Source of the DNA: Diphasiastrum complanatum
Taxonomy: Eukaryota > Streptophyta > Lycopodiopsida > Lycopodiales > Lycopodiaceae
DNA length: 64,000 nucleotides
Direction of reading: 5' to 3'
Assembly: GCA_029204225.1 (NCBI GenBank)
Contig: CM055099.1
Span: 55,676,386-55,740,385, forward strand
Part shown: positions 25,162-37,290 of the stretch, piece by piece
Position numbering within the stretch: position 1 is the stretch's first letter
How the letters are laid out: the number at the start of each line of letters is the position of its first letter
Translations under genes and position numbers: made by a program
Notes under the pieces: model-generated
The model's database searches: none
What the model was told of the DNA's origin: nothing
Seen by the model: the letters and a program-made list of their open reading frames with translations, nothing else

Positions 25162-28100
25162 GAAGTAGTACTTGATTCGGGAGCCACCTCACATTTTGTT
25201 TTCTCGAAACAAATTTTGTCTGAGTATAAGAAGACGAATTATTCGAGATTCATTATACTTGGAGACGGTTCTAAACATGTAGTTGACGGAACTGGTGTAC
25301 TATGGTTAAACACGAATCAGGGTGACAAGAAACTGGAGGAAGTTCTCTATGTCCCTACTCTTGATAAAGATCTTCTATCCATAGCAAAGATAGTCGATAC
25401 AAGAATGTCAGTAACCTTCACAAGGGACTCTTGTAAATTGTTCGATGAAGATTCTGATAACCTAGTTGCTAAAGGCAACAGAGAAGGTAATTTGTATCAC
25501 TTGAACATTCAAACTCGAATCGAACAAGCAAATCAAACTCAAGAATCGACAGATATTCTGTGGCACAAGAGGTTATGTCACATAAACACGGAAGCCTTGT
25601 ACCAAGCCAACAAGAGTCAGAGAATCGAAGCAGTTGAAATCAAGAGTCGAGATATTCGAACTACCTGCGAATCTTGTCTTAAAGACAAAATGACTCGAAC
25701 ACCTTTCGGTATAGATGTTTATAAAGCAACCAAGGTACTGGAAATTGTGCATTCAGATATTTGTGGACCATTCGGAGTATTGTCTTTAGGTGATGCAAAA
25801 TACTTCATAACGTTTATTGATGACTTCAACAAGTTTGTTGTAGTATACTTTATTCGTACAAAATCAGAAGCTTTCGAGAAATTCGTTGAGTATACGAATT
25901 GGGCTGAGAAGCAGACATGCAATAAGTTGAAGCAAATTCACACAGATCGTGGAGGTGAGTACATTTCCAATGGATTCAAAACTTACTATACTGATTGAGG
26001 TATTATGCATACAAAGACTGTATCATACACACCTGAGCACAATGAAATTGTTGAACAAAGAAATCGTACACTCATGGAAGCTTCTAGGTGTATGATGGCT
26101 CATGCGAAAGCACCAAAACAGTTGTGGGCAGAAGCAGTAGCTACATTGAATTATCTTTAGAATCGAATTCTGAAATCTCGAATATCGGATAAAACTCCTC
26201 ATGAAATATAGTGGAAGTCAAAGCCAAATCTTGCTCATGTTCAGACATTCGGATGTGCAATTTATATGCAATATCAGACAAATTGAGAAAGAAACTCGAT
26301 GAAAAGACAAAACAAGGTTTTATAGTAGGATTCAAGTTACATTCGTCATATTATTGAGTCTATATACCCAAAATTAAAAAAATAAAAGTTGTTCGAGATG
26401 TCAAATTCAATGAGTCAAAGTACATAGCAGACAGTGATTTAGTCGACTATGAAATTCTCAAAAATTATTATGAGTTACCAACAACAGAAGTAAAGCAAGC
26501 AGATGATGAATGAGAATTATCAGATTCAGAGGGAGTTCAAGATCGAATACCTGAAAGACTCGAATTACCAGTTCGAATTCAAGTAGATCAGGTTGAACCC
26601 GAAAATGCAGAACCGAATTCAAAACCTATACAAACTGTGAGAAGATCTAATAGACAAAGAAAACTACCAGTAAGACTTGGTCAGGATGTTTCAGCAAATA
26701 TAGTCATCGAATTTTGTGGCTTCACAGACGAACCTCAAACATTCGAGAAAGCTATTGATGGACCAAATAAAGATCATTGGATTCAAGCAATGGAGGACGA
26801 AATGCCATTCATGTATAAGAACAATATATGGACTATGAAATTCTCAAAAATTATTATGAGTTACCAACAACAGAAGTAAAGCAAGCAGATGATGAACGAG
26901 AATTATCAGATTTTGAGGGAGTTCAAGATCGAATACCTGAAAGACTCGAATTACCAGTTCGAATTCAAGTAGATCAGGTTGAACCCGAAAATGCAGAACC
27001 GAATTCAAAACCTATACAAACTGTGAGAAGATCTAATAGACAAAGAAAACTACCAGTAAGACTTGGTCAGGATGTTTCAGCAAATATAGTCATCGAATTT
27101 TGTGGCTTCACAGACGAACCTCAAACATTCGAGAAAGCTATTGATGGACCAAATAAAGATCATTGGATTCAAGCAATGGAGGACGAAATGCCATTCATGT
27201 ATAAGAACAATATATGGACAGTTGCACCTAAACCTGATGGTAGAAAACCAGTCAAATGCAAGTGGATCTACAAGATCAAAACATGTCTTAATGGAGATAA
27301 CATTAGATACAAAGCAAGGTTGGTTGCTAAAGGTTTTTCACAGAAATATGGGATCGACTACACTGATGCTTTCACCAATAGTCAAACACACATCAATTTG
27401 CTTGTTATTTGCTTATGCAGTGGCTCATGATCTCAAAATTCATATTTTGGATGAGAAAACTGCTTTCTTACACACAGACGATGTCAAAAGAGACATTTTT
27501 GAAATATTTGAGATCGCTGACCTAAGAAAAGCAAAAATCTATCTAGGCTTGCAGATCGAAAGAGACTTTGAAGATGGCAAGTTGTATCTTCACCAACAAA
27601 AGTACAATCAAAATCATTGAAGACTTCAACATGCTCGAATGCAAAGGTGTGCATACTCCCATGATACCTGGAACAATACTGAACAAGACAGATTGTCCCC
27701 AGACTCTCAAAGAGAAGCGAATGGCCAAATACACCCTATTGGAGGCTGATTGGATCATTGTTGTATCTTACAGACAACACCAGAACTGATATAGCATTTG
27801 CAGTATACAGGCTGAGCCAATCTAATTAGAACCTAGGATCATTGCATTGGAAGTTAGCAAAAAGAGTAGTACAATATCTCCAAGAAACGAAAGACTATGG
27901 ACTGTGTTATTTGAAGGAAACTGGATTTCGGATCGAATCTTATAGTGACGCAAGCTAGGCATCCATGAAGGATGATAGCAAAAGTATTTCATGAGGTTGT
28001 GCTCTAGCATCTGGCACAACCATACTTTGGATAAGCAAGAAGCAAACAACAGTAGCTTAATCTTCATGTGAGGTCGAATATGTGGCAGCAGCTAAGATGG

Positions 28101-28165
28101 CAAACGAGCTGATATGGATCAAACAAATGTTGGAAAGATTTGATGAAACTATTTCTGAACCTTAT
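25162..28165 (+). pseudogene. Ty1/copia pol, degenerate, with a 386-bp internal duplication
   Basis: In order: protease (LDSGATSHFV at about 25170), GAG-pre-integrase (ILWHKRLCHIN), integrase core (HSDICGPF, then FITFIDDF and TDRGGEY), a linker, RT start (CKWIYKIK, then YKARLVAKGFSQKYGIDY), an RT end (ADLRKAKIYLGLQIERDF) and RNase H pieces up to about 28160. Stops interrupt the frame near 25998, 26158, 26208 and 26511, and frameshifts split RT. Much of RT, including the YVDD region, is missing. Several stops are TGA where CGA is expected, consistent with C-to-T decay of methylated DNA. It is a dead element. Confidence 0.85.
26445..27216. repeat. Tandem duplication of 386 bp inside copia pol
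   Basis: Copy 1 is 26445-26830 and copy 2 is 26831-27216, both beginning gactatgaaattctc and ending aacaatatatg. They are nearly identical. One difference is TGA in copy 1 against CGA in copy 2. The length is not a multiple of three, so the duplication itself shifts frame. Confidence 0.95.
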
Positions 28166-28475
28166 GTCTTACTAATTTGACACCTGGCCTTCTTCCAAAC
28201 AATACCTCAAAAGGGGTTTTTCCATCCAAAATAGCACTCGGCCACATATTGCATAGAAAATTAGCACACAACAAAGCTTGACCCCAAAATGGTTTAGGAA
28301 GATTAGCACTTAACCTCATCATTCACACAAAGTTCTATTCTTCCTCTCGACGACTCTTTTTTTGTTGTGGTGTCCTTGGACTTGTGTACTCCCTCTCATC
28401 ACAAAAAGCCTTGAACTTGGTAGAAATGTACTCACCACCATTGTCACTCCTCAAGCAAAAACAAAGATGAGATGT
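28165..28475 (-). pseudogene. Ty1/copia integrase fragment, opposite strand
   Basis: Minus-strand reading gives LRSDNGGEYISTKFKAFC and, after frame changes, PKPFWGQALLCANFL and DGKTPFEVLFGRRPG. This is a copia integrase segment from a different element family than the plus-strand copy it abuts. The junction near 28165 is sharp. Confidence 0.8.
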
Positions 28476-28639
28476 TTGATGTCTTTGTCAAGTTCAAGGC
28501 TTTGTAGACCCAACAAAATCTACTAAAGTCATCAATAAAATTCAGATACATCCATTGCTAATTACAGTAACACCATGAATATCCAAATGCACAACTTGAA
28601 AAGGCTTTGTAGATCTAGATGTAGATCTAATAGAACAGT

Positions 28640-29310
28640 TTTTACCTTGATTGAATAAAGCATGCGGAATTAAGAGATATATTGCGTGAGTGTGATAGAT
28701 AATTTTAGACATTCAGAATAACTAATAAAATCATCTGTTGAAAATTTTTGATCAAAAATGAATTTTTATAATTCTGATTTTGATTCATTAGTATACATCT
28801 CTTGCTGCCTTGTTTCTTTGTTGTGTTTACAAGAAGTCGTGCACATGATTAATATTGTTACAGGATAGGTCTTTTCGCGACAGTTTTGTGTTTTGCGACA
28901 GTTTTGTGACAGCTTCGAGGTTGAACAAGAATAAAAATTATTTCGTGACACGAATAAAAAAGTTTCGAGTTCGAGTTCGTTTCTCAGCCTTTGTAAATTA
29001 AACTGTGCACTTTGTTAGTAGAACCGAGATTTGTCTGATAAGGTGTTCTACAGCTCCCTCTCAAAGTGGGAAGTTGGATTAATCCAAATCTTCTTTGCTG
29101 CTTCTCAAACAAAGATTTACTGAGTGGCTTTGTAAAGATATCAGCTGTCATTTCCTCTGTAGGTATGAAGTCAGTATCTTTTTTTCGACTAAGTCCTGAA
29201 TAACATGATACTTGATAGTTATATGCTTCGTTTTCGAATGAAAAACATGATCTTTCGTAAGATAGATTGCTGAAGTGTTATCAAGTTCTTCAAAACTTTT
29301 GGATGTATAT
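28640..29310 (-). pseudogene. Ty1/copia RNase H 3' end and probable LTR, opposite strand
   Basis: The minus strand from about 29310 to 29045 encodes DNTSAIYLTKDHVFHSKTKH, then HVIQDLVEKK and ADIFTKPLSKSLFE, the usual end of copia RNase H. The non-coding stretch beyond, from about 29040 down to 28640, is where its 3' LTR would be, but no second copy is present to prove it. Confidence 0.7.
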
Positions 29311-29319
29311 GCTATATCA

Positions 29320-30593
29320 ACATTACTCTTGATTATAAAACCAAGGATGATCCATCTTCAAGAAAAGGTATTTTTGTTGGCTATAGTGAGGTAAGCAAGA
29401 CTTACAAAGTTTTCATTCCTTCAACTAGGAAAGTGGTATGACCAAATTCCAAAAGTTTCTTCAAGTGGTGGTGTGGATGTTGGATCTAACATTCTTGTTG
29501 ATGTCATTGATGATACTTTGGATGTTGATGTTGAAGAGCCTACTTCAAATCAAAAGCCAAGGAGGACATCAAGGCAAAGACAAAAACCTTTGAGACTCAC
29601 TTATGATAAATAAGATAAGCAAGTTGTTGGTGATACAAACTATGTTTTCTTAACCGGTTTTGATGAACCTACATGTGTAGATGGAGCAACGAACAAAGAG
29701 GAGTAGATCTAAGCAATGGATCTTGAGTATCAAGCTCTTATGAAGAATGAAACATGGAGATTGGTTGAACTTCCAAAGCTATTGGATGCAGATGGATCTT
29801 CAAAGTGAAGACAAACCAAGATAGATCAATCAACAAGTACAAGGCAAAGTTAGTGGCAAAAGGATATGCACAAGAACATAGTATTGACTATGATGAGACC
29901 ATTGCACTAGTGGAAAAGATGGTAAGCATTCGAGTCATTATTTCACTCGCAACACTTTTTGGATGGGATCTATGAGAATTGGACATTAAAAATGCACTCT
30001 TGAATGGGGATTTTGAAGAAGATGTGCTTATGGATCAACCCAATGACTACATTTCACACGACAAGCCAAATCATGTTTGTTTTTTTACAAAAGAGTTTGG
30101 ACGATCTTAAGCAAGCACCAAGGAGTTGGTATGCTAAGCTTTTTTACCTCTTTTTTACTTTCACAATATTTCATGATGAGTGAATATGATCATTAACTTT
30201 ACTATAGATTTGTTGGAAATCATGTTACTATCCTTCTCATCTATGTGGATGACATCATTTTGAGTGGAGGCAACAAGCAAGATATTGATGATATCAAGTT
30301 TGCACTCAAAAAGGAGTTTGAGGTGCATGATCTTGGTCTTTTACAGTATATCTTGGGAATAGAGGTATTTAGAACTTCTCGATTTACATTCATATGTCAA
30401 AAAAAATATGCTCATTCTATTATAAAAAGATTTCATATGGTAGATGCTAAAGCTTTTGATACACCAATGGAGTCATGCAAAGCTAACTATAAAAGGTAAT
30501 GAAAGATCCTTTGAGGACATTACTTATTATAGGAAACTAGTTGATTCACTCCTATATCTAACCATCACAAGACCTGTGTTTGCTATTATGCTC
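29320..30593 (+). pseudogene. Ty1/copia pol, linker and reverse transcriptase, degenerate
   Basis: Plus-strand readings give SSRKGIFVGYSEVSKTYK (integrase end), a linker with QKPRRTSRQRQKPLR, RT start (YKAKLVAKGYAQEHSIDYDE), and the RT active-site block YVDDIILSGGNKQDIDD with LGLLQYILGIEV near 30240-30360. Stops and frameshifts are frequent. It belongs to another family than the element at 24-28 kb. RT ends at ITRPVFAIM where a non-copia insert begins. Confidence 0.85.
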
Positions 30594-31080
30594 TACATAC
30601 TTTACTTCTGAAAAATGGAACATAGATGGAAATGCAATGGAGAGATATTCAAATTTCAATTCAACAACATTTCAATACAATATCACATGCTTGGAAACTC
30701 GTGGTGGTGGCCTCTATGTATATCCACGAGTTGGTGAATCCAATTCTAACATGATTTGGATTCCACCTCTTGCAACTGAGTGAATCCCATTCTATAAAGA
30801 TTTGGGTTCCACCTCTTACATGATAATAGGAGACCTCTTTGTTAAAAAACATAACTTAAGTTGAGAAAGTCTAAGTCTAAGTTACTAGCTCCCACATGGG
30901 TTTCCATCTTTCAGGAATTACCATGGGGCTCACAAAATATATACATTTTGTCTAGCACTAATAATTCTCGTGCTCTCAAACTCGGCTCTCAACTCATCTC
31001 TACTGGAAGCCCTTTTGAGTGGAGAGGTTTTGCATCGACACCTCGGGGCATGACATCAACTAACAACCTGATCTTAACTA
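30594..31080. mobile_element. Insertion of about 490 bp inside copia RNase H
   Basis: Copia coding sequence stops after ITRPVFAIM and resumes after about 490 bp at CVDRLSQLMQNPSVEHWK. A ctatt repeat occurs at both junctions and may be a target-site duplication. The insert has no coding capacity and includes direct repeats (gattNggattccacctct near 30755 and ggttccacctctt near 30805). It may be a solo LTR or small non-autonomous element. Confidence 0.55.
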
Positions 31081-31650
31081 TTGTGTTGATAGATTAAGCC
31101 AATTGATGCAAAATCCTAGTGTGGAACATTGGAAGCTAGGCAAGAGAGTATTGAGATACATCTTGAGAACTAGTGATTTTGGCATTGTTTATGGAGGATC
31201 ATCACCTAACTTGTTTGGATTTCGAGATTTAGACTTTGCTGGAGATTAAACGGATAGGAAGTCCATAAGTGCACATGCTATATTCATAGGTGATGGAGCT
31301 ATCTCTTGGATGTCAAAAAGACAAGCTACTATCTCATTGTCATCGAGTGAGGCCAAATACAAAGCTCTTACATCTTGTACAAAGGAGATGCTATGGATTA
31401 AAAGAATGGTAATGGATTTTCACTTGTTGGATTTTTCAGAGAGTCCAATCATCTTTTGTGATAACCTTTCAACCCAAATATTGGTAAGCAATCCTATTTT
31501 TCATGCAAGCAGTAAGCATATCGAAGTGGCTTATCAATTTGTGAGACAAGAAGTCATGGCAAAGGAGGTGGAGCTTCAACATGTTTCTTCAAGGGAGTGT
31601 ATGGCTAATATCTTCACCATTGGAAAAAGACTTGTTTATGAAACATAGAA
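31081..31650 (+). pseudogene. Ty1/copia RNase H, 3' end of the plus-strand element
   Basis: Encodes LMQNPSVEHWKLGKRVLRYI, then ISWMSKRQATISLSSSEAKY, FCDNLSTQILVSNPIFHA and KHIEVAYQFVRQEV, the normal copia RNase H order, ending at KRLVYET. A stop lies near 31248 (FAGD followed by TAA). It continues the element at 29320 after the insert. Confidence 0.85.
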
Positions 31651-31696
31651 CCTCGCTTGGAGTTCTATCAAAATCTATGCTAAAACTAGTTGAAGA

Positions 31697-32280
31697 GGAA
31701 ATGTGAAAAATTGTCAACTAGTTTGGTTCTTATTTGGTATTTTTGGAGGCCAAAATGAAATCTCAAGTTAGATATAGTTTCATATTTATCAATAAAGTCA
31801 TAACTAGTGGTTTTACTACTTTTAGCAAGTAGATAAATGGATGAGGTCGTGTATGGACCCATTCTAACTGGCTAATACTAGTACATTGCATTTGGACTAG
31901 TTTGTCTAGGTTTTTGGTTAAGTATCTAAAAGTTGCCATTTTAGGGCATATTGTTGGCAAGTGGCCAAATGACATTTTGGGAGTTATAAATAGCCGTACC
32001 AGCGTGAAAAACATATCATTGTATTTCCATTTCATATGGAAAAGTCATCTCTTGAGTTTCTATGCATGTTCATGATCATATCTTTGAGATTTATGCAATT
32101 CTTCATGCTAATTTTGATGAATTCTATCTTGTGACTAAATTTAGATGTGCATACCAAATTGGCCCAAGATCATAGATCCATTAGTTATGTTTTGGATCTG
32201 TAATTTTCACAATCTGTTCATTGTATTGTCAACCATCGATGCCTTTAGTTAATTGACAACTTGTAATCCCCCCCCCCCAC
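31697..32280 (+). repeat. Probable copia 3' LTR region
   Basis: A purine run (gaagaggaaatg) precedes tgtgaaaaattg at about 31696, a plausible polypurine tract to LTR junction. The region has no coding frame and ends near a C run at 32267-32279. No partner LTR was found, so the right end is uncertain. Confidence 0.45.
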
Positions 32281-33520
32281 CAGATGATGCCCATGCTTTA
32301 TTATTGCTTTTGGCCTAGCTACCCTCAATGCCTTCCTTTTGGACATTACTTCAATAGATCATAGATCTTTTAGCCACTATTAAAATCCTTGAATTAAATG
32401 TCACCTAAATCTTTGCAATCATCTTGTTTCCAAAAAAAAAACTAGTATTATTGCTTTAGTAATACCTATGTGGCTCTCTTTGAAACCATTATGTGGCCTT
32501 GCATATTCAAAGCAATTGCACTAAGCACCTTCATTCACAAGCTCGCCTGTTCAAGCCCATTTTATTATGCAAGCCAAAGTGAAATCTTTAAGCAAATATG
32601 CGAGCTTTTGTACAAGAATCTCACGAGAGTCTCATTAGACTCAACATTGTTTTTCTTTGCTCTCATGTATGATAAGTACAAAAGAAAGATGACTCTTTTA
32701 AAAATTAACAAACATAAACAATAATTGAAATTACATTTTAAACATCTATAACATCACTATTTCCTAAAAAAATCTCCTAATTAGGCCATACACTCTCCAT
32801 TAAGATTATACCATCCAATAAAGATTGAAGCTACTAAAGAATGGCCTAGCCGCGAATCAAGCATATGCACAACTGCTGACTTTATAGTTTTTGAAACAAG
32901 ACATAAAATGGACAACTTTTCTCCAATCTCCCTGTCACATTCAAAAACACAATACTTAAAAAAAAGACAAAGTAGCAACAAGAGAAAGAATATATTTGAA
33001 GAAATACCATAATCCTCCATTTGAAATTCATTTTGGCCTTGCAAATACATGTATACCTTTAAACATCTTTTTCTTTTGGCATGTCAAATAGTGGCTTGCC
33101 AAAAGTCAAGTTTGCTAAAGAAGATGGTCAAGTAGTCTCGCATCCTTTACCCATTCTAATATTATTTTGGCAACAATTTACAATGGATCTCATCATGAAA
33201 ATATTGAACACATGGACATAATATGATATGGACAAGTTTGGATATATTTATGTTAGGGACCCAACCCCTTGGGACCCACACCTAATTTGAAACCGGAAAT
33301 TGGACTAGGCTTGTTGACTTGACTAGTGGCTTGTGGACCACATCTCATGCATGTCACTTGTCAATATCAGGAATATGTGCTTGGCATGAAGACTTCTACC
33401 TTTGAGGTATAGATCTCATTTATCGTTCATTCTATAATGCTTGTCGTTTAAAGAAATGACTCAATGGAAAGGATAATTTGATTCAGCAAGACAACCTAGT
33501 GCAATTAGAGAGTCTGTCAA
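32281..33520. other. Intergenic AT-rich sequence
   Basis: No gene, RNA or repeat family recognised. Confidence 0.4.
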
Positions 33521-33524
33521 CCTT

Positions 33525-33670
33525 CTGAACCTTAGGCCATTGCTGATGTATGTCGACATGGGCTCAGAAACTGTGAGGTGACTGAGTACTTGGTATGTTG
33601 GAAAGGTAGTTTTGCAGACTAGCAACACTTGGGAAATTCCCAGATGTCCTTCCTAAAAAGAAAAGTCTTT
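33525..33670 (+). pseudogene. Ty3/gypsy chromodomain relic
   Basis: A plus-strand frame gives RNCEVTEYLVCWKGSFAD, a stop, then QHLGNSQ. This matches the gypsy chromodomain pattern EYLVKWKG...ATWE with a stop and decay. It is isolated, with no integrase beside it. Confidence 0.6.
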
Positions 33671-36600
33671 TAATTCGACCAAACGTAGTAAATTTACTTG
33701 GTGGGCCAAAGTACACCACTAAAAATAGAAAGTACTAGCACAAACCAGCCAGTCAAAACAGGGACAAAGGTCTTGATTGACAATTGCATATTCACTAACA
33801 TGGCAAAAAAGGTACATCAAGTTGAATCTAGGATGCTAAACACAACAAAAACAACAAATGCAGCCTTCCAACACATCATCAACTCCAGCATACAGAGCAC
33901 AAACCAAATACTTATGTACATACACTTAAAACATCATAAATGTTTCCTATATATATATATTGGCACATTATCCTAATTGTTAGAAAGAAATGGAATGGGC
34001 CAGCAAATATACAAAGGATTTACATTAAAATGCAATGAACACAATGTTAATAGCATGACAGAAATCTACATAACCTTTGCATTGGAGTAAAAATAAATAA
34101 TAAATATCAAGCACCTGAATTTGCTTATGGCAAATAGTATAAAATCCAAAATTGGATTGTTGAGAAGGGCATTCGCTCTTTCCAACCTCGTTCAGATTCT
34201 GAAACTACTAATAATGTTGAAACTTGACACATGCTATCATCTTTCAATTTTGGACACGAAGAACTCTTTTTTTTTTAATTATTGGAAGTCCTAAGCTTAG
34301 GAAAGTCAAATTTGGAGCCTCACATGAGATGAGCCATTGAAACTAATTTAATTGCATGACACGATTAGTTCAGCAATCACATCAATAAACTATTCTACCT
34401 CAATGTTCGGTTCTCGTTCATCCTCCCTTTTATTGGACACGTCTACTTAACCTCTTACAAAGGACAATGGTAAACAAAGGTCGAATGCTATCTTATCTTG
34501 ATGGTCATGTAAATTGCTAAGAGAAGGGGCCCATAAGAACTTCCTGCTAGGTTCAAAACCTGTACATCAACTGAACATTTGGCAACTATCAAAGTACACA
34601 GAGAATGAGACAAATCCTGCTGTTTTGATACCTTTTGTTTCTTCTTGTAACTGGCAGCCTATGTCATCTAAAATCAGATTCCTTAGAAAATCTAGTTTTT
34701 TTTACGTCAATACAATGTGCCTACGGTGTTACAAGCTTGAATGTTTCTTATATAAAAGAGTAAGTTCACTGAAATAGCTCATCTTTTCTTTTGCATTTTA
34801 GCGTACTACATGCACAGAAGAAAAGTTTTTCCTCCTCTACTCTCCAGCCTTTTGGCAGGCTTGTGAAGCGCGAGAAGAGCTTAGAGAATCTACAGCTGCC
34901 ACATCTACACAAATAGCCAGAGGGAAAGCCCATTAAAGTGTACTGGCAGAGTTAGCATAGAACAAGGAAAGAACCAGACAGGTGCCAAATTCTGACACTA
35001 GTGAAATGAACTAAGCCTAGTATTGAACTTAGAAGACTAGCAAGTACGACCATGAAGGCCTTGAATTGAGTACAACTCTTTACATGCAAAAAGTAAGCAG
35101 GGGTAAACAACAGACAGCTCAAAATTGTTGATGGGAAAGACAGGGTGATGGTTGAGTCACTGGTTGATCAGCAAGCGTAAAAGTAACAACAGCTCATAGG
35201 AGTCGGATACAACATCTCCATTAATCAAAAAAGACTCTAAATATTCAAATGTCTTTTTCAACTTCAGAAACATTCAGTTTAAGGACATAAGCTGCAAAAC
35301 TATTCCTGCATCAATGCAATAAGCCACCGAGACAATGCGTGACAAGGGTTACCTAAAGAGAAGACAGACATGAGCATGCCGCTGATTCTGACATTGATGC
35401 CACAGGGTTAAATAACTATGTAACATACTTTGCAAGAAGTGGCTGACCTGCAACAACGGAAACGAAGCAAAAATCCTCGAAAATAGTGGCTCACATCATA
35501 GTGATGAAAGATGCTTTTGATCAAAACAATGCCGATCAGAAATAACGAGTTAAAAGACTGCCTTGTCTGATGATATTTGAGTATAGGCTCGCTGTTCGCT
35601 GTTCGAGGTTTGTCAATAATGCAAAGACTTCACTCAGTGATTAACTTGCATCTAGTTCATAGTTTTAGTTCCATAGCGTAAGAAAAAGCCTCATTATAGA
35701 TGCCGCTCTGTACGGGCATGGGAAAAATTTCCAAATCTGTACAGAGCGGTCTTTTAATCTTTTATTTTGAAAGATGAAGATTATATTTATTTGTCTCATT
35801 CATTTTTTACATAATGAGTAATACATGTTAATAAAGAAGTAACACAACGGGTATGGATGATCTAGTTTATGATTTACCATAGAGCTTAAAAGTCATTAAT
35901 TCAACATTGATCGACCCAAAACTATTGGTGACAACTGAAAAAGATAAACGAAACTCTAGCATAAACCTTCGGCATTGGACGACTGAAGAACTTTGCTTTG
36001 AAAGACCATCACCCTGTAATCATAAATTAAACCCAAATCCTCTTTGCACTATACGGTTACCAGCTAAATAGCAAGTCAGAAAGTTTAAATAAAACAAATC
36101 AAAATAAAAAAATCCCACAAGAATTTAGAATCCATTAGTAACAAACATCAGGAACACTCATTGCATACTAGCATGAACAGTCATTAACAGAATTTCCATG
36201 AACCCTACTACAACACAGTTGTAACTCGCACAGCCTACTCATGTGAAATAAAAAACCATACACCTGTAGCAATACTTCTAGGAGGTAGTTAGAAACTATC
36301 CATGCTGTCCTTATCGGGTGGCCACTGCATAATTGCTGCTGTTTATGAAGAGTTAGCAAATGGTGTAGCAACAAATGAACAGAATTAGTTGACTGCAAAA
36401 ATTCTATTTATTATCTAATTCAAGGAAGGACCAAATTGACTTGAAAATTAGCATATTCAGGTTAGCAGAAGCCACTGTAATCAGCACTGATGAAAAGTCT
36501 TGGCACCACTGCATCTGCAACCTCTGCATGTAAGGAATAACATCAGCAACAAATCTGATAAATACGTGTACTGCCAAGGCTCTGCATGAAAATGACGCAA

Positions 36601-37290
36601 AAGCTAATAAAAATATTTTCTACATTTCAGCAAGTGAGATAGCCATGCCACAGTGGCAAAAATAATATTGAGAAACAACACAAGCTTATGTATGCATCAC
36701 AAAATCCATAATCAAAATAAACTAGCCCTCAACTAAAAAAAATCCCAGCACCCCTTAACCACCACCACCTGTAGTCAAGTGTCAGCATTTGCATTGATCT
36801 TTAGTGCCTAAATTTTCAAATTTCAAGCTCTGCATATGTGACCTGGAGATTTCAACATGCAATTCAGAACGTCAGTGACCTCAAGAATTTACTCTTCGAG
36901 CTAGACAAGCCTTTGTCAATTAGCTGATAAAGATATTAAACAGACAACAATGCTATATCAGTCCAGTTATGAATGAGCAATTTCATGAGCATAGTAAACA
37001 GTCAATTTGAATTGCGACTTGATTTAGGTCAATTGAATTTTTCCCAAGTTCTAATTGTGTTCTGGCAAAACGAGTAAAAAGAATCCTGATTTGCTTGCAG
37101 ATTGTCAAAAAACAAGGGAAAACCCATATTTTTTCAAAGATAAAAAGGTTAGAATAATATTGATTCGAATTAAGAATGTTCAGAAAGCTTCAATTTGCGA
37201 TCCTTTAATAGTATTCCCCTAAGCTTAATCAATTAAGCGTATGCATAACAACAGGTCCCTAATAAAACAAATCACACACTTGCCTTTGCT
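33671..37290. other. Intergenic and presumed SF1 3' region
   Basis: No protein gene recognised. The part next to 37290 is probably the 3' UTR of the minus-strand SF1 gene and could contain 3' UTR introns, which I cannot delimit. A dyad at 35703-35749 is listed separately. Confidence 0.4.
35703..35749. repeat. 11-bp perfect inverted repeat with an inner second dyad
   Basis: CCGCTCTGTAC at 35703-35713 is the exact reverse complement of GTACAGAGCGG at 35739-35749. The 25-bp spacer holds a second dyad, GGAAA and TTTCC. It could form a hairpin or be a protein-binding dyad. The arms are too short for an ordinary plant microRNA precursor. Confidence 0.7.

Noticed and set aside
35703-35749. MicroRNA precursor
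   Set aside because: The stem is only 11 bp and the loop short, so no 21-nt duplex can form.
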